NCBI GenBank assembly: GCA_900299285.1
Contig: OMJF01000119.1
Location: 1 to 34,125 of the forward strand
DNA from: Anabaena sp. 54
GTDB lineage: Bacteria > Cyanobacteriota > Cyanobacteriia > Cyanobacteriales > Nostocaceae
Length of the DNA: 34,125 bases
Reading direction: 5' to 3'
Position numbers and translations under genes: made by a program. This document shows positions 8,454 through 16,945 of the stretch, piece after piece. Within the stretch, counting starts at the first letter, position 1. The number at the start of each line of letters is the position of its first letter. The notes under the pieces were generated by a model. The model ran no database searches. It was given only the letters and a program-made list of their open reading frames with translations, and was not told where the DNA came from.

Positions 8454-9161
8454 AATAAGATTTTGTTATTGACTTACAAATTAAGACTATAACGCCAAGT
8501 AGTTATATGAGCAAAGATTGCTAAAATTGCCACTTTGTGATCTATCTATTTTTGTATTAATTATAACTATATTCTCCTCTCAGTAGAAAAACCTGAGTCT
8601 AGTTGAGAGTCCTCAATTTTCAACCTTACACCTGCCATTTTTCTCAAAATAGGTTATGTATGTAATTTAGTAATTTTCATATTCTATTTGAATCAGGTTA
8701 TATTTTTCATGATTGACATCTTTTAGTTCATGATTTTAATCTTTTATCTTTTGAATAAGTTTATATTTTTCATGATTGTAATCTTTTAGTTCATGATTGC
8801 AATCTTTTAGTTATTTTCTATAAAAAATCAGATCTGATTTAATATAGAAACTTCTTGATAGATAAACTTTCCTATTTTTTTTAAACTTATAAGATGTGAT
8901 TAAATACTTAATTATAATTGTTTAAAACAATTATTTAAAATAATATTTATTTAATAAATATATTTTAACGTTTATTTTCTTATTTTATTTATTCTTTAAT
9001 TTTAAATATATTGATTTTAAAAGTATAATTAAATAGCAATTTACATTAAAAATTTTATTTACTAAAAATTTGCCGTAAAATCAAAAATTTAAATATTTAC
9101 AACTTTATAATATGTATATAATAATTTTAATTAACGTATAGATTAAAAAATAAATTACAAA
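8454..9161. other. Very AT-rich spacer upstream of nrdJ
   Basis: This 708-bp divergent spacer lies between nrdJ and the flavoprotein gene. It is extremely AT-rich, above all from about 8860 to 9150, with no coding frame I would support. The only organised feature is the set of 21-bp repeats at 8706-8810. Confidence 0.6.
8706..8810. repeat. Four 21-bp direct repeats in two pairs
   Basis: Copies start at 8706, 8727, 8769 and 8790 and follow TTCATGATTGNNATCTTTT. Each pair is head to tail with a 21-bp period (two helical turns). The core of the last copy, GATTGCAATC, is a perfect palindrome. The arrangement looks like a repeated operator about 250-350 bp upstream of nrdJ. The binding protein is unknown. 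Confidence 0.6.
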
Positions 9162-9743
9162 ATGTCACTAGCACCCTGGAGAAGTCTAATTACCCGTGCT
9201 TTACATCATAACCGCAGCCTTGCTTATTCTCGTTATGTACAACTAGCAACAATAAGAGAAAATGGCTTTCCTGCAAATCGTACTGTCGTTTTTCGTGGTT
9301 TTTTAGAAGATACTAATGAGTTAAAATTCATTACTGATATTCGTAGTGCAAAAGCCGAACAAATATCAAAGCAACCTATAGCGGAAGTTTGCTGGTATTT
9401 TCCTAAAACTAGAGAACAATTTCGTATTACTGGGGAATTATTATTAATAAGTAATGATTCTCACACCAATTTACAACCAGGGAGAATCAAAATGTGGCAA
9501 GAATTAAGTGATGCAGCAAGACTGCAATTTTGTTGGCCGCATCCTGGTAAAATGAGAACAACAACAGCGACAGCCTTTACACCACCAGCGCCAAACCCTA
9601 TAGAACCAGTAGAAAATTTTTGTTTATTATTACTTGCGCCAATACAGGTAGATCATTTAGAATTGAGAGGTGAACCGCAAAATAGATGGGTTTACCACCG
9701 CAACGAAAACCAGGAATGGTTAACTCAAGCAATAAACCCGTAA
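9162..9743 (+). CDS. PPOX-type FMN-dependent flavoprotein (alr4036-like family)
   Basis: The 193-residue product matches the pyridoxamine-phosphate-oxidase-like split-barrel fold. The start MSLAPWRSLITRALHHNR is typical, followed by the FMN-binding strand pattern RYVQLATIRENGFPANRTVVFRG... and CWYFPKTREQFRITGE. Cyanobacterial members form the alr4036-like group of probable FMN enzymes. The true substrate is unproven, and the protein should not be called PdxH without test. It is probably cytosolic. The gene is preceded by the AT-rich spacer and converges on cysE with only about 36 bp between stop codons and no obvious terminator. Confidence 0.85.
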   Translation: MSLAPWRSLITRALHHNRSLAYSRYVQLATIRENGFPANRTVVFRGFLEDTNELKFITDIRSAKAEQISKQPIAEVCWYFPKTREQFRITGELLLISNDSHTNLQPGRIKMWQELSDAARLQFCWPHPGKMRTTTATAFTPPAPNPIEPVENFCLLLLAPIQVDHLELRGEPQNRWVYHRNENQEWLTQAINP

Positions 9744-9779
9744 TTTTACTTATAATTTAATATTCTGGTTTCAGTATTT

Positions 9780-10532
9780 TTAGATTCCTGCACCGTCGAA
9801 AAATTCCTGAATCTGTTTGTCTCGAAGATTACAGAAACTATGTTCATTTGGTAACTCATCTTCCTGGGGGAATTTACCAATTAAAATGGGGGTTTTTACA
9901 GGATTTTGGAGAGATTTAATTTGTGCTTCTAGTGCTTCAATGCGGTCTACTAAAGTGCGAATTACCTGGGCTTCTGAGTCAGGTAAGTTACTATGTTCTA
10001 GAGGTGCAACCCGCACTCCAGAACGGTAAATAATGCGTCCAGGGACACCAACAACTGTGCAACTAGATGGTACATTTCTTAACACAACTGAACCAGCACC
10101 AATACGGACATGATCACCAATTTCAATGTTTCCTAAAACTTTTGCTCCAGCACCAACGACGACATTTTCACCTAATGTGGGGTGACGTTTACCGCTTTGT
10201 TTACCTGTTCCTCCCAGGGTAACACCTTGGTAAATAAGTGCGTAATTACCGATAATAGCTGTTTCTCCAATCACTACACCCATTCCGTGGTCAATAAATA
10301 CACCTTGACCAATGACAGCCCCTGGGTGAATTTCAATACCAGTTAAAAACCGAGCAATATGAGAAATTAAGCGCGGTAAAAAAGGAATACCAATACCACG
10401 TAACCCGTGTGCAAAGCGGTGGAAAATTAAGGCTTGCAAACCAGGATAACAGAATAGAACCTCCAACCAATTTCGGGCTGCGGGGTCACGTTCAAAGATA
10501 ATACGAAAATCAGCGCGAAGTCTAGAGAACAT
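9780..10532 (-). CDS. cysE: Serine O-acetyltransferase
   Basis: The enzyme makes O-acetylserine from serine and acetyl-CoA, the first step of cysteine synthesis in the cytosol. A short helical N-terminal part ([16 protein letters not shown]) is followed by the left-handed beta-helix of hexapeptide repeats. The catalytic pair DHG (Asp81, His82) and the conserved KRHP (His117) are present, numbered from the ATG at 10532. That start is chosen because the family normally begins just before LRADF. A GTG eight codons earlier (10556) is possible. The N-terminal helical domain is short, as in the plant and cyanobacterial short form. The C-terminus carries an extra polar tail of about 70 residues. Confidence 0.92.
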   Translation of the reverse strand: MFSRLRADFRIIFERDPAARNWLEVLFCYPGLQALIFHRFAHGLRGIGIPFLPRLISHIARFLTGIEIHPGAVIGQGVFIDHGMGVVIGETAIIGNYALIYQGVTLGGTGKQSGKRHPTLGENVVVGAGAKVLGNIEIGDHVRIGAGSVVLRNVPSSCTVVGVPGRIIYRSGVRVAPLEHSNLPDSEAQVIRTLVDRIEALEAQIKSLQNPVKTPILIGKFPQEDELPNEHSFCNLRDKQIQEFFDGAGI

Positions 10533-10639
10533 GAAAATAGTACCCTTAGATAGCACAACAAGCTACTCTTCCATAATATCGTGATTTGGTAATGGAAAAT
10601 GGGGCGGTTATTTCAGAATAACTGAGATCATCAATCATT

Positions 10640-10669
10640 AAACGCAGATAAACGCAGATAAACGCAGAT
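10640..10669. repeat. Short tandem repeat, three 10-bp units
   Basis: AACGCAGATA is repeated three times (the last unit ends in G). This type of short tandem repeat is common in spacers of heterocystous cyanobacteria. Confidence 0.85.
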
Positions 10670-10746
10670 GAGGATGGATGAGTTTATCAATTTTATGATT
10701 CTGTGCAGCCTCTCATATTAATGTAGGTTATTTAGGATTTGATTCT

Positions 10747-12420
10747 CTAATGCATTTTAAGTAGTACCCCGCCTGTGAATGTTCCTGGTTGAGTATGATA
10801 ACTACTGAATGTTAGCGTTTGCAAATTATCAAATAGTGGTTTATCTAATAATTCTACAAAGTTAAGCACAGGTAGTTGACGTTTAAGAAAATTTTGACTT
10901 TTTTCCCAGTCTACATAAATATACCCTTGATTGGGCTGGGGAATTACAGCAAGACTATTTTTAAATTGGGGGTTTTCCAATAAAGATCTTTGCTTTCGAC
11001 TCAAAATTTCTTTTAGTATATTTAAGTCGGAAGTGAAAATCTCGTAATTATTTAAAGTTGTATGTACTCCTTTTATTTTTGTGTCAATATTAATAGGTTT
11101 ATTATCCTCATTTGTGGTGATAATTTGTGTCCAAGCTGATACTTTCTGTCCATTGAAAATCAGGGAAATAACATTAAAACCATTAGTAATAGCAATATGA
11201 TCTAAATTTGCTATACCTGCTGCTAATTGTGGCGTTTTTTCGACTACAAATACCCAATTAGGAGTCGTGTTTTCTGAATTGGGTAATAAAGCTAAAGCGT
11301 ATTCTCTTGTTACCCAACTGAAAATATCTTGACTAAAGTTTAAATTCAAGTTTTGCTGGATTTTTCTCAAAGGTTGTATCAGTCGAGAAATACCATCTTC
11401 ACTAGAACCGTAAATAGTTGCTGTTCCTTGTTTCCACAGTTTTGCTAAATCACTATTACCTAAATTACTCAAATTCGCTCCAGAAATTGCCAAAGTTGTT
11501 GATTCTGGAATATACTGTAATGCTGCAACAGGTTGAGATAATGGCAAAGATGGGGGTACAATTTGGGAGTTTGTTAAAAAGGTGCTTTCTGCTAACAATC
11601 CTTGAGAATTTAACGCTAAAGATAGAATTTGGCTATGATAGGTTGATTCTGCTAATTCTAATTTCTGCCATTTGCTAATTTGGGGTAAATTAAAGAAGGT
11701 GACAGCTAGAGAATTTTTGGGTATTTGTTGACTAGCTTTTTGATATTCAAGAGAACTAACTAGGTTTAAATCAGGTGCTTGTAAATTATTAATTGCTGTT
11801 TTGATGACTTGGGGATAATTTGCAAATAAAACGAAATTATTAACAATTGCACCAGCTAAACTATTTGATATTTGGGATGGTGAATATTCTTGATGATCAT
11901 TAAGATGATCATAAATAACTTTGACACCTTTATATCTTTCCGTCTCTAAATTATTTCCCGCAAAAGCTCGTTTAGAAAATAATAATTCTAAAAATTCGCG
12001 GCTTTTTACTGGGTTTTTGGTTGCAAGTGCCATTAAATACCCTGTTTGTAGTCCGTTGTCTGGGTCGCGGTCTATATCTAGGGTTGTGACAGCTAGGGTA
12101 ATTTCATTATTCAGCCAGGGTTTCAAATCATCTTGGTAATTTATATTACTTTTGGCTAATAGACTATTTTTGATTTGAGACAATTCTCTTTTTTGTGCTA
12201 TTTTCTCTAAAGCGTCGGGATTTACCAATAATGAAACCATTGCTGGTGAGAATTTTGGGACGAATATAGCAGCTTTGGGTTGGGAGTTGGAGACTACAAA
12301 GCTGGGGGAATTTTTGCCAAAAATCCAGTAAAATACCGCAAGACTAACTATTAATAGGGTTACGAAAGCAACTACAAGGAAATTTAAAGGTGAGGGTTTA
12401 TTATTCAGATTATTATTCAC
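10747..12420 (-). CDS. DUF3352 family membrane-anchored protein
   Basis: The 557-residue product has an N-terminal membrane segment (about residues 14-34, FLVVAFVTLLIVSLAVFYWIF) and a large outside domain. The pattern PKAAIFVPKFSPAMVSLLVNP, NEITLAVTTLDIDRDPDNG and LMALATKNP fits the cyanobacterial DUF3352 family. The body has a repeated alternation of beta strands and short helices. No catalytic motif is seen. The signal-anchor suggests the bulk faces the periplasm or thylakoid lumen. The gene is divergent from the rhodanese gene with 64 bp between starts, so the two may share a control region. Function is unknown. Confidence 0.82.
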   Translation of the reverse strand: MNNNLNNKPSPLNFLVVAFVTLLIVSLAVFYWIFGKNSPSFVVSNSQPKAAIFVPKFSPAMVSLLVNPDALEKIAQKRELSQIKNSLLAKSNINYQDDLKPWLNNEITLAVTTLDIDRDPDNGLQTGYLMALATKNPVKSREFLELLFSKRAFAGNNLETERYKGVKVIYDHLNDHQEYSPSQISNSLAGAIVNNFVLFANYPQVIKTAINNLQAPDLNLVSSLEYQKASQQIPKNSLAVTFFNLPQISKWQKLELAESTYHSQILSLALNSQGLLAESTFLTNSQIVPPSLPLSQPVAALQYIPESTTLAISGANLSNLGNSDLAKLWKQGTATIYGSSEDGISRLIQPLRKIQQNLNLNFSQDIFSWVTREYALALLPNSENTTPNWVFVVEKTPQLAAGIANLDHIAITNGFNVISLIFNGQKVSAWTQIITTNEDNKPINIDTKIKGVHTTLNNYEIFTSDLNILKEILSRKQRSLLENPQFKNSLAVIPQPNQGYIYVDWEKSQNFLKRQLPVLNFVELLDKPLFDNLQTLTFSSYHTQPGTFTGGVLLKMH

Positions 12421-12484
12421 ACTAGTTATATTTTCCAGTTTTTTCTGTCAACATAAATAGTATAGGATTTTTTAGAAAAATTGC

Positions 12485-12844
12485 ATGACAAATAAATCAT
12501 CTGGTCAACCCTTTACTCAAATTAGTGTTGAATACGTTGCACAATGTCTTACTGCGGATGAAGGCACGATTCAGTTAATAGATGTGCGTGAACCACAAGA
12601 ACTGGCCATATCACGAATAGAGGGATTTGTCAATCTTCCTTTGAGTGAATATGAGCAATGGAGTCAACAAATCTCTACTCGCTTTGATCCTTCTATTGAA
12701 ACTCTAGTTCTTTGCCATCATGGTATTCGCTCCGCTCAGATGTGTCAATGGTTGGTTGATCAAGGATTTACAAATGTTAAAAACATTATGGGTGGTATTG
12801 ATGCTTACTCGATTTTAGTTGATCCTTCAGTTCCGCAATATTAG
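12485..12844 (+). CDS. Single-domain rhodanese-like protein
   Basis: The 119-residue product forms one rhodanese domain. The active-site loop reads CHHGIRS, with the persulfide cysteine at Cys77 and Arg82 in the C-x4-R form. LIDVREPQEL near residue 31 is the usual front motif, and GGIDAYS near the end is the usual close. Such proteins move sulfur or reduce small oxyanions, but the acceptor is unknown. It has no signal peptide and is probably cytosolic. No good ribosome site precedes the ATG. Confidence 0.92.
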   Translation: MTNKSSGQPFTQISVEYVAQCLTADEGTIQLIDVREPQELAISRIEGFVNLPLSEYEQWSQQISTRFDPSIETLVLCHHGIRSAQMCQWLVDQGFTNVKNIMGGIDAYSILVDPSVPQY

Positions 12845-13205
12845 CGGAGAGGGAAGAGGGAAGAGGGAAACATTCTCTCCTTCTACTCTTCTAGTTTATA
12901 AGTTTGTATATTCACAAAGAAATATTAATATTTTGTAACTAAAACCACAGCTTGTGTTAAGCTAGTATGAGATACTACTGAAAAAGTTGGGAATTTACCT
13001 GATGTTCTGTTTTCAGCTACATGTTGATAACAAATACAGCAAATAAATGCGGAAGGTAAATTTTGTGTTTAATGAGCACAATATGTGTATATAATTTGCT
13101 ATCTTATATTAATTAATAATTAATTCTTTTTTGGGGTTTTGGTGGTTTACACCACACATTTTTGCAACTTTTGATTAAAATTTGCCTACAGTAAAAATAT
13201 CAGCT
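12845..13205. other. Spacer and probable leader of hrcA
   Basis: A purine-rich short repeat (GGGAAGAGGGAAGAGGGAAA) lies near 12850-12869. A -10-like TATAAT is at 13090-13095. A short hairpin, GGTG-GTTTA-CACC, lies at 13141-13153. No CIRCE inverted repeat (TTAGCACTC-N9-GAGTGCTAA) was found, so self-control of hrcA by CIRCE is not supported here. Confidence 0.45.
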
Positions 13206-14282
13206 ATGCAAGTCCATTTGACTAATCGCCAACAAAATATACTTTCGGCCACTGTACGCCATTATATTGCTACAGCAGAGCCGGTAGGATCTAAAGCCCT
13301 AATTGATGGGTTTGACTTAGGTGTTAGCTCGGCTACTATTCGCAATGTCATGGGGGGCTTAGAAAAATCAGGGTTACTTTACCAACCACATACCTCTGCG
13401 GGGAGAATTCCTTCTGATTCCGGTTATCGGATTTATGTGGACCAATTAATTGTACCGTCAGAGACCTTAGTAAAAGAAGTAGAAGCGGTATTACAAAAAC
13501 GTCTACACTGGGAAGATTGGAGTTTAGAAGCTTTGTTACAAGGTGCGGGACAAATTTTAGCAACATTAAGCGGCTGTATTAGCTTGATCACAATGCCGCA
13601 AACTACAATAGCAAAGTTACGCCATTTACAATTGGTACAAATTGAAGCTAATAGGATTATGTTGATTGTGGTTACTGATAGTTATGAAACCCATTCTAAG
13701 GTAATGGATTTATTTTCAGAATCATCAGTAATGAAACCAAATGAGGAAGTAATTGACCATCAATTGCAGATTGTTTCTAATTTTTTAAATAGTCACTTAC
13801 GAGGACAAAGTTTATTAGAAATAGGCTATCTTGATTGGAATGAATTAGATCAAGAATTTCAAGTTTATGGCGAATTATTGAAAAGTTCTCTGGTAGAATT
13901 AACTAACCGCGCTCTTGCACCCACAGCTACACAAATTATGGTAAAGGGTATCGGAGAGGTTTTACGACAACCAGAATTTTCTCAAGTACAACAGGTGCAA
14001 ACAATTATGCAATTATTGGAAGAGGAACAAGACCAACTTTGGCGTTTAATTTGTGAAGAGCCGGAAATAGATGATACTAGTAAATCGAAGGTAACGGTAA
14101 GAATTGGTGCAGAAAATCCTCTCAAACCTATTCGTACTTGTACTTTGATTTCTGCTATTTATCGTCGGGGTTCTGTGCCGGTGGGAAGTGTGGGGGTTTT
14201 GGGTCCAACTAGGTTAGACTATGAAAGTGCGATCGCTGTGGTCGCAGCAGCAGCAGATTATCTCTCAGAAGCTTTTAGTTAG
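13206..14282 (+). CDS. hrcA: Heat-inducible transcription repressor HrcA
   Basis: The 358-residue repressor binds CIRCE operators of chaperonin genes in other bacteria and cyanobacteria. It has an N-terminal winged-helix domain (residues 1-75, [17 protein letters not shown], then EPVGSKAL and [18 protein letters not shown]) with the diagnostic [23 protein letters not shown]-like domain follows, and the C-terminal [13 protein letters not shown] motif is complete. The start is placed at the ATG at 13206 because homologues begin MQVxLTNRQQ. A TTG at 13182 is in frame but less likely. groESL is not in the window, but the small heat-shock gene hspA lies about 5 kb downstream. Confidence 0.95.
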   Translation: MQVHLTNRQQNILSATVRHYIATAEPVGSKALIDGFDLGVSSATIRNVMGGLEKSGLLYQPHTSAGRIPSDSGYRIYVDQLIVPSETLVKEVEAVLQKRLHWEDWSLEALLQGAGQILATLSGCISLITMPQTTIAKLRHLQLVQIEANRIMLIVVTDSYETHSKVMDLFSESSVMKPNEEVIDHQLQIVSNFLNSHLRGQSLLEIGYLDWNELDQEFQVYGELLKSSLVELTNRALAPTATQIMVKGIGEVLRQPEFSQVQQVQTIMQLLEEEQDQLWRLICEEPEIDDTSKSKVTVRIGAENPLKPIRTCTLISAIYRRGSVPVGSVGVLGPTRLDYESAIAVVAAAADYLSEAFS

Positions 14283-14403
14283 TTAATTTCCAGGAAATCG
14301 GCCTGAAAAATTGCCATGACCACAAGGAAATAGGAAACTGGTTTTTGGGTAACTTTGGCTATTTTTAAATGCTTTTGTTTTTGCAACTTTTTATATTTCA
14401 ATC

Positions 14404-15069
14404 ATGACGAGAAAAATCACTTTTGGTCTATTATGGCTAGGATTTATTTCCTATGCCTTTTTCTTTGCTCCTCCCGAACAACCTGATACTTTTGAGTTAA
14501 TAAAAAATCTCTCTACAGGAAATTGGCAAGGAATTAATCCCCTGATTATATGTTTATTTAATATTATGGGGATTTGGCCTTTTATATATAGTGCAGTGGT
14601 CTTTTTTGATGGTAGAGGTCAAAAAATACCCGCTTGGCCTTTTACTATTGGTACTTTTGCTTTAGGTGCATTTGCACTTTTACCGTACTTGGCTTTGAGA
14701 GAACCCAATCAAAAGTTCATAGGCGAAAAAAATTCATTTTTGAAAATACTAGATTCCCGGATCTTGGGAATTTTATTAACGTTGGTTGCAACGGTTTTAT
14801 TTACCTTTAGTTTGCAAGGAAATTGGAGTGATTTTGTCGAACAGTGGCAAAATAACAGGTTTATTCATGTCATGAGTTTAGACTTTATCATGTTGAGTTT
14901 ATTATTTCCAACGTTATTAGGAGATGATATGATGCGACGGGGGTGGGAAAATAATCAGTTATTTTGGTTATTTGCAATGCCTTTATTTGGAGCTTTAATA
15001 TATTTGTGTGTCCGACCACCTATAGAAATAGAAAATAAGAAAGGAGTTGAAAATACAATATTTAACTAA
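14404..15069 (+). CDS. Conserved multi-pass membrane protein
   Basis: The 221-residue product has about six hydrophobic segments (near 5-22, 45-65, 78-97, 117-137, 152-171 and 183-203). The start MTRKITFGLLWLGFISYAFFFAPPEQPDT and the motif MSLDFIMLSLLFPTLLGDDMMRRGW are distinctive. I recall similar proteins in cyanobacteria but cannot name a function. It probably sits in the plasma or thylakoid membrane. It follows hrcA after 121 bp on the same strand and could be co-transcribed, but nothing links it to heat shock. Confidence 0.75.
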   Translation: MTRKITFGLLWLGFISYAFFFAPPEQPDTFELIKNLSTGNWQGINPLIICLFNIMGIWPFIYSAVVFFDGRGQKIPAWPFTIGTFALGAFALLPYLALREPNQKFIGEKNSFLKILDSRILGILLTLVATVLFTFSLQGNWSDFVEQWQNNRFIHVMSLDFIMLSLLFPTLLGDDMMRRGWENNQLFWLFAMPLFGALIYLCVRPPIEIENKKGVENTIFN

Positions 15070-15206
15070 TTCCTAATTGTTCAATTTTTGCTTGATCAAG
15101 ATGTGGTAATTAAAAAGGTAAATATCCGGTTGTGAACATTTTACAGCGGATTACCAATGGGGTGTTGTATAAGTTGTAAATTTAACCAAATAATTGTAAT
15201 AATTGT

Positions 15207-15218
15207 CCTGATGTGACA
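15207..15218 (+). promoter_or_regulatory. Shared 12-mer upstream of the M23 peptidase gene
   Basis: CCTGATGTGACA is identical to the motif at 16212-16223, upstream of the next cell-wall gene. The TGTGA half resembles a CRP-family half-site, but the second half-site is poor. It lies 113 bp before the start codon. Confidence 0.4.
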
Positions 15219-15243
15219 CATTTGAGATTGAAATAGGAAATAA

Positions 15244-15298
15244 CTATAGCATTTTTCATTTACAGGAGTCGGCTCTGACTTCCTTTTCGCTGCTATAG
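15244..15298 (+). promoter_or_regulatory. Long hairpin in the leader of the M23 peptidase gene
   Basis: CTATAGCA (15244-15251) and TGCTATAG (15291-15298) form a perfect 8-bp stem. Inside it GGAGTC pairs with GACTTCC with one bulge. The structure ends 21 nt before the start codon. Confidence 0.5.
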
Positions 15299-15319
15299 CA
15301 ATTACTAGGCTAGAAACTG

Positions 15320-16168
15320 ATGAAAAAATTTAATATTTACCGCTTTTGCAATTATACTTTAATAGGTTTAATATCCTGCTGTTTGGTGTTAAATAGGGTT
15401 TCCCCGGCCTTGACTCAGACAGTTTCTCTAATGAACTCCGCACCTGTACCTGATACTAGCTTAATTTGGCCGACCCAAGGAATTATTTCTCAAGGTTTTC
15501 GTAAATATGAACACGAAGGAATTGATATTGCGGGAGCAAAAGGTACGCCGATTTTGGCGGCGGCTGCTGGTACAGTGGTAAAAGCTAGTTGGGATAATTG
15601 GGGATTAGGCAATTTTATCGAAATTAAACATCTTGATGGTAGTGTGACCGTTTATGGACACAATAGCCGTCTACTGGTGAATAAAGGTCAACAGGTCAAA
15701 CAAGGTCAAATTATTGCTGAAATGGGTTCAACAGGCAATAGTACTGCCCCTCATCTGCATTTTGAATTTTACCCTGATGGTCGTTTAGCTAGTAATCCTA
15801 TTAGTCTATTACCGTCAACCACTATGGTAAAAAAACTGATAAATGAACCGATTTCCCTGACCTCAAAGCCCGTTTTGCTTATTAGTAATAATACTGAATG
15901 TAATGGGACTCCAGTTATAACTGGAGAGACAGCAACAGCGAGTATTAAAGTTTGTGAGGAAAATAATCAGTTATTTTATTTGGGGAAATTAAAACAAGCA
16001 CCAAATCAAATTTTAAAAATTCGGGCTTGGAAAGTTAATAATAACAGATATAGAGCAGATAATGGCACTTTTTCTTACTTAATTAGTCCAGAAAAATTAG
16101 AGATTTGGCGTAATGGTAGTCCCATTCGTGCTGATAATTTTATCACTGTTAATGGTGTGGAAAAATAA
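15320..16168 (+). CDS. Secreted M23 (LytM-type) metallopeptidase
   Basis: The 282-residue product has an N-terminal signal sequence (about 1-33). An M23 domain (about 48-160) is followed by a beta-rich C-terminal region of unknown type (170-282). All expected metal and catalytic residues are present: His65 and Asp69 (HEGID), His114 (YGH), and His145 and His147 (HLHFEF). An active zinc endopeptidase acting on peptidoglycan cross-links is therefore likely, exported to the periplasm. The next gene encodes a peptidoglycan-binding protein and shares a 12-bp upstream motif, which suggests a joint cell-wall role. In filamentous cyanobacteria such enzymes may act in septum or nanopore formation; that is inference. 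Confidence 0.93.
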   Translation: MKKFNIYRFCNYTLIGLISCCLVLNRVSPALTQTVSLMNSAPVPDTSLIWPTQGIISQGFRKYEHEGIDIAGAKGTPILAAAAGTVVKASWDNWGLGNFIEIKHLDGSVTVYGHNSRLLVNKGQQVKQGQIIAEMGSTGNSTAPHLHFEFYPDGRLASNPISLLPSTTMVKKLINEPISLTSKPVLLISNNTECNGTPVITGETATASIKVCEENNQLFYLGKLKQAPNQILKIRAWKVNNNRYRADNGTFSYLISPEKLEIWRNGSPIRADNFITVNGVEK

Positions 16169-16211
16169 AACTAATAATGACTTTATGTAATTGATGATTT
16201 CATTACAAATA

Positions 16212-16223
16212 CCTGATGTGACA
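16212..16223 (+). promoter_or_regulatory. Shared 12-mer upstream of the SH3/peptidoglycan-binding gene
   Basis: CCTGATGTGACA is identical to the copy at 15207-15218. It lies 125 bp before the chosen start codon. Confidence 0.4.
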
Positions 16224-16336
16224 GTTCAAATGGCGGAATATAGCAGCCAATGTATTTTAGCAAAGAATTATAAAATCAATGAAGATTAAATCTAAACAAA
16301 AGTATCGTAAAAGTTCAAATAAAGGAGCAGATGATC

Positions 16337-16945
16337 ATGGAATACTTGGCTTATTCCTATATGTATGAAGATGAAGAAACAAATGGAAATTTGGCATTAA
16401 ATTTACCTAAATTGGCGCAAGTATTGAATTGGCGACAATTTTTTAGATCTTCTGCATGGTTAACCTTTGCTGGTGTGAGTATATTACTAGCTACAGTTGC
16501 TCAAATGCAGTTTGCTTCCGCAGAATATGTCAGGACTAATGGTAGTTGTCTGAATATTCGTACAGGACCTAGTACGGATAATTCATCTATAGCTTGTGTC
16601 CAAAATGGTTCATACATTGGTGATACTGGAAATGTCAGAAATGGATTTGCGAGAATTTCATCGGGACGTTACCGGGGATACTATGCTGCTGAAAGATGGA
16701 TTGGTAACACTCCTGGCTATTCTTCCCGTAGACATCGTTCTGGATACGGTGTTGGCGGTAGGGTAACTGTAGAATATGGTACAAGGGGTGAACGAGTCCG
16801 AGAAATTCAAAGGGCTTTAGGGATTCGAGTTGATGGTGTTTACGGTTCACGAACCATTAATGCAGTGCGTCACTTTCAAAGACGTAACGGACTGCGTGTA
16901 GATGGTGTTGTTGGTTATCAAACTCAGCGGGCTTTAGGTATTTAG
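16337..16945 (+). CDS. Secreted SH3b and peptidoglycan-binding domain protein
   Basis: The 202-residue product has an unusually long N-terminal lead of about 40 residues (MEYLAYSYMYEDEETN...). A hydrophobic export segment with a likely cut after FASA follows. Next come an SH3b-type domain (YVRTNGSCLNIRTGPSTDN) and a C-terminal peptidoglycan-binding domain (GERVREIQRALGIRVDGVYG, then FQRRNGLRVDGVVG). The start is set at 16337 because AAAGGAG at 16321-16327 is then at a normal distance. The ATG two codons earlier is too close. It has no catalytic domain, so it probably targets or scaffolds wall enzymes such as the neighbouring peptidase. Its end overlaps the end of wecB by 12 bp. Confidence 0.9.
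   Translation: MEYLAYSYMYEDEETNGNLALNLPKLAQVLNWRQFFRSSAWLTFAGVSILLATVAQMQFASAEYVRTNGSCLNIRTGPSTDNSSIACVQNGSYIGDTGNVRNGFARISSGRYRGYYAAERWIGNTPGYSSRRHRSGYGVGGRVTVEYGTRGERVREIQRALGIRVDGVYGSRTINAVRHFQRRNGLRVDGVVGYQTQRALGI

Noticed and set aside
12845..13205. CIRCE operator before hrcA
   Set aside because: No TTAGCACTC/GAGTGCTAA pair could be found; a GAGCAC at 13074 has no partner.
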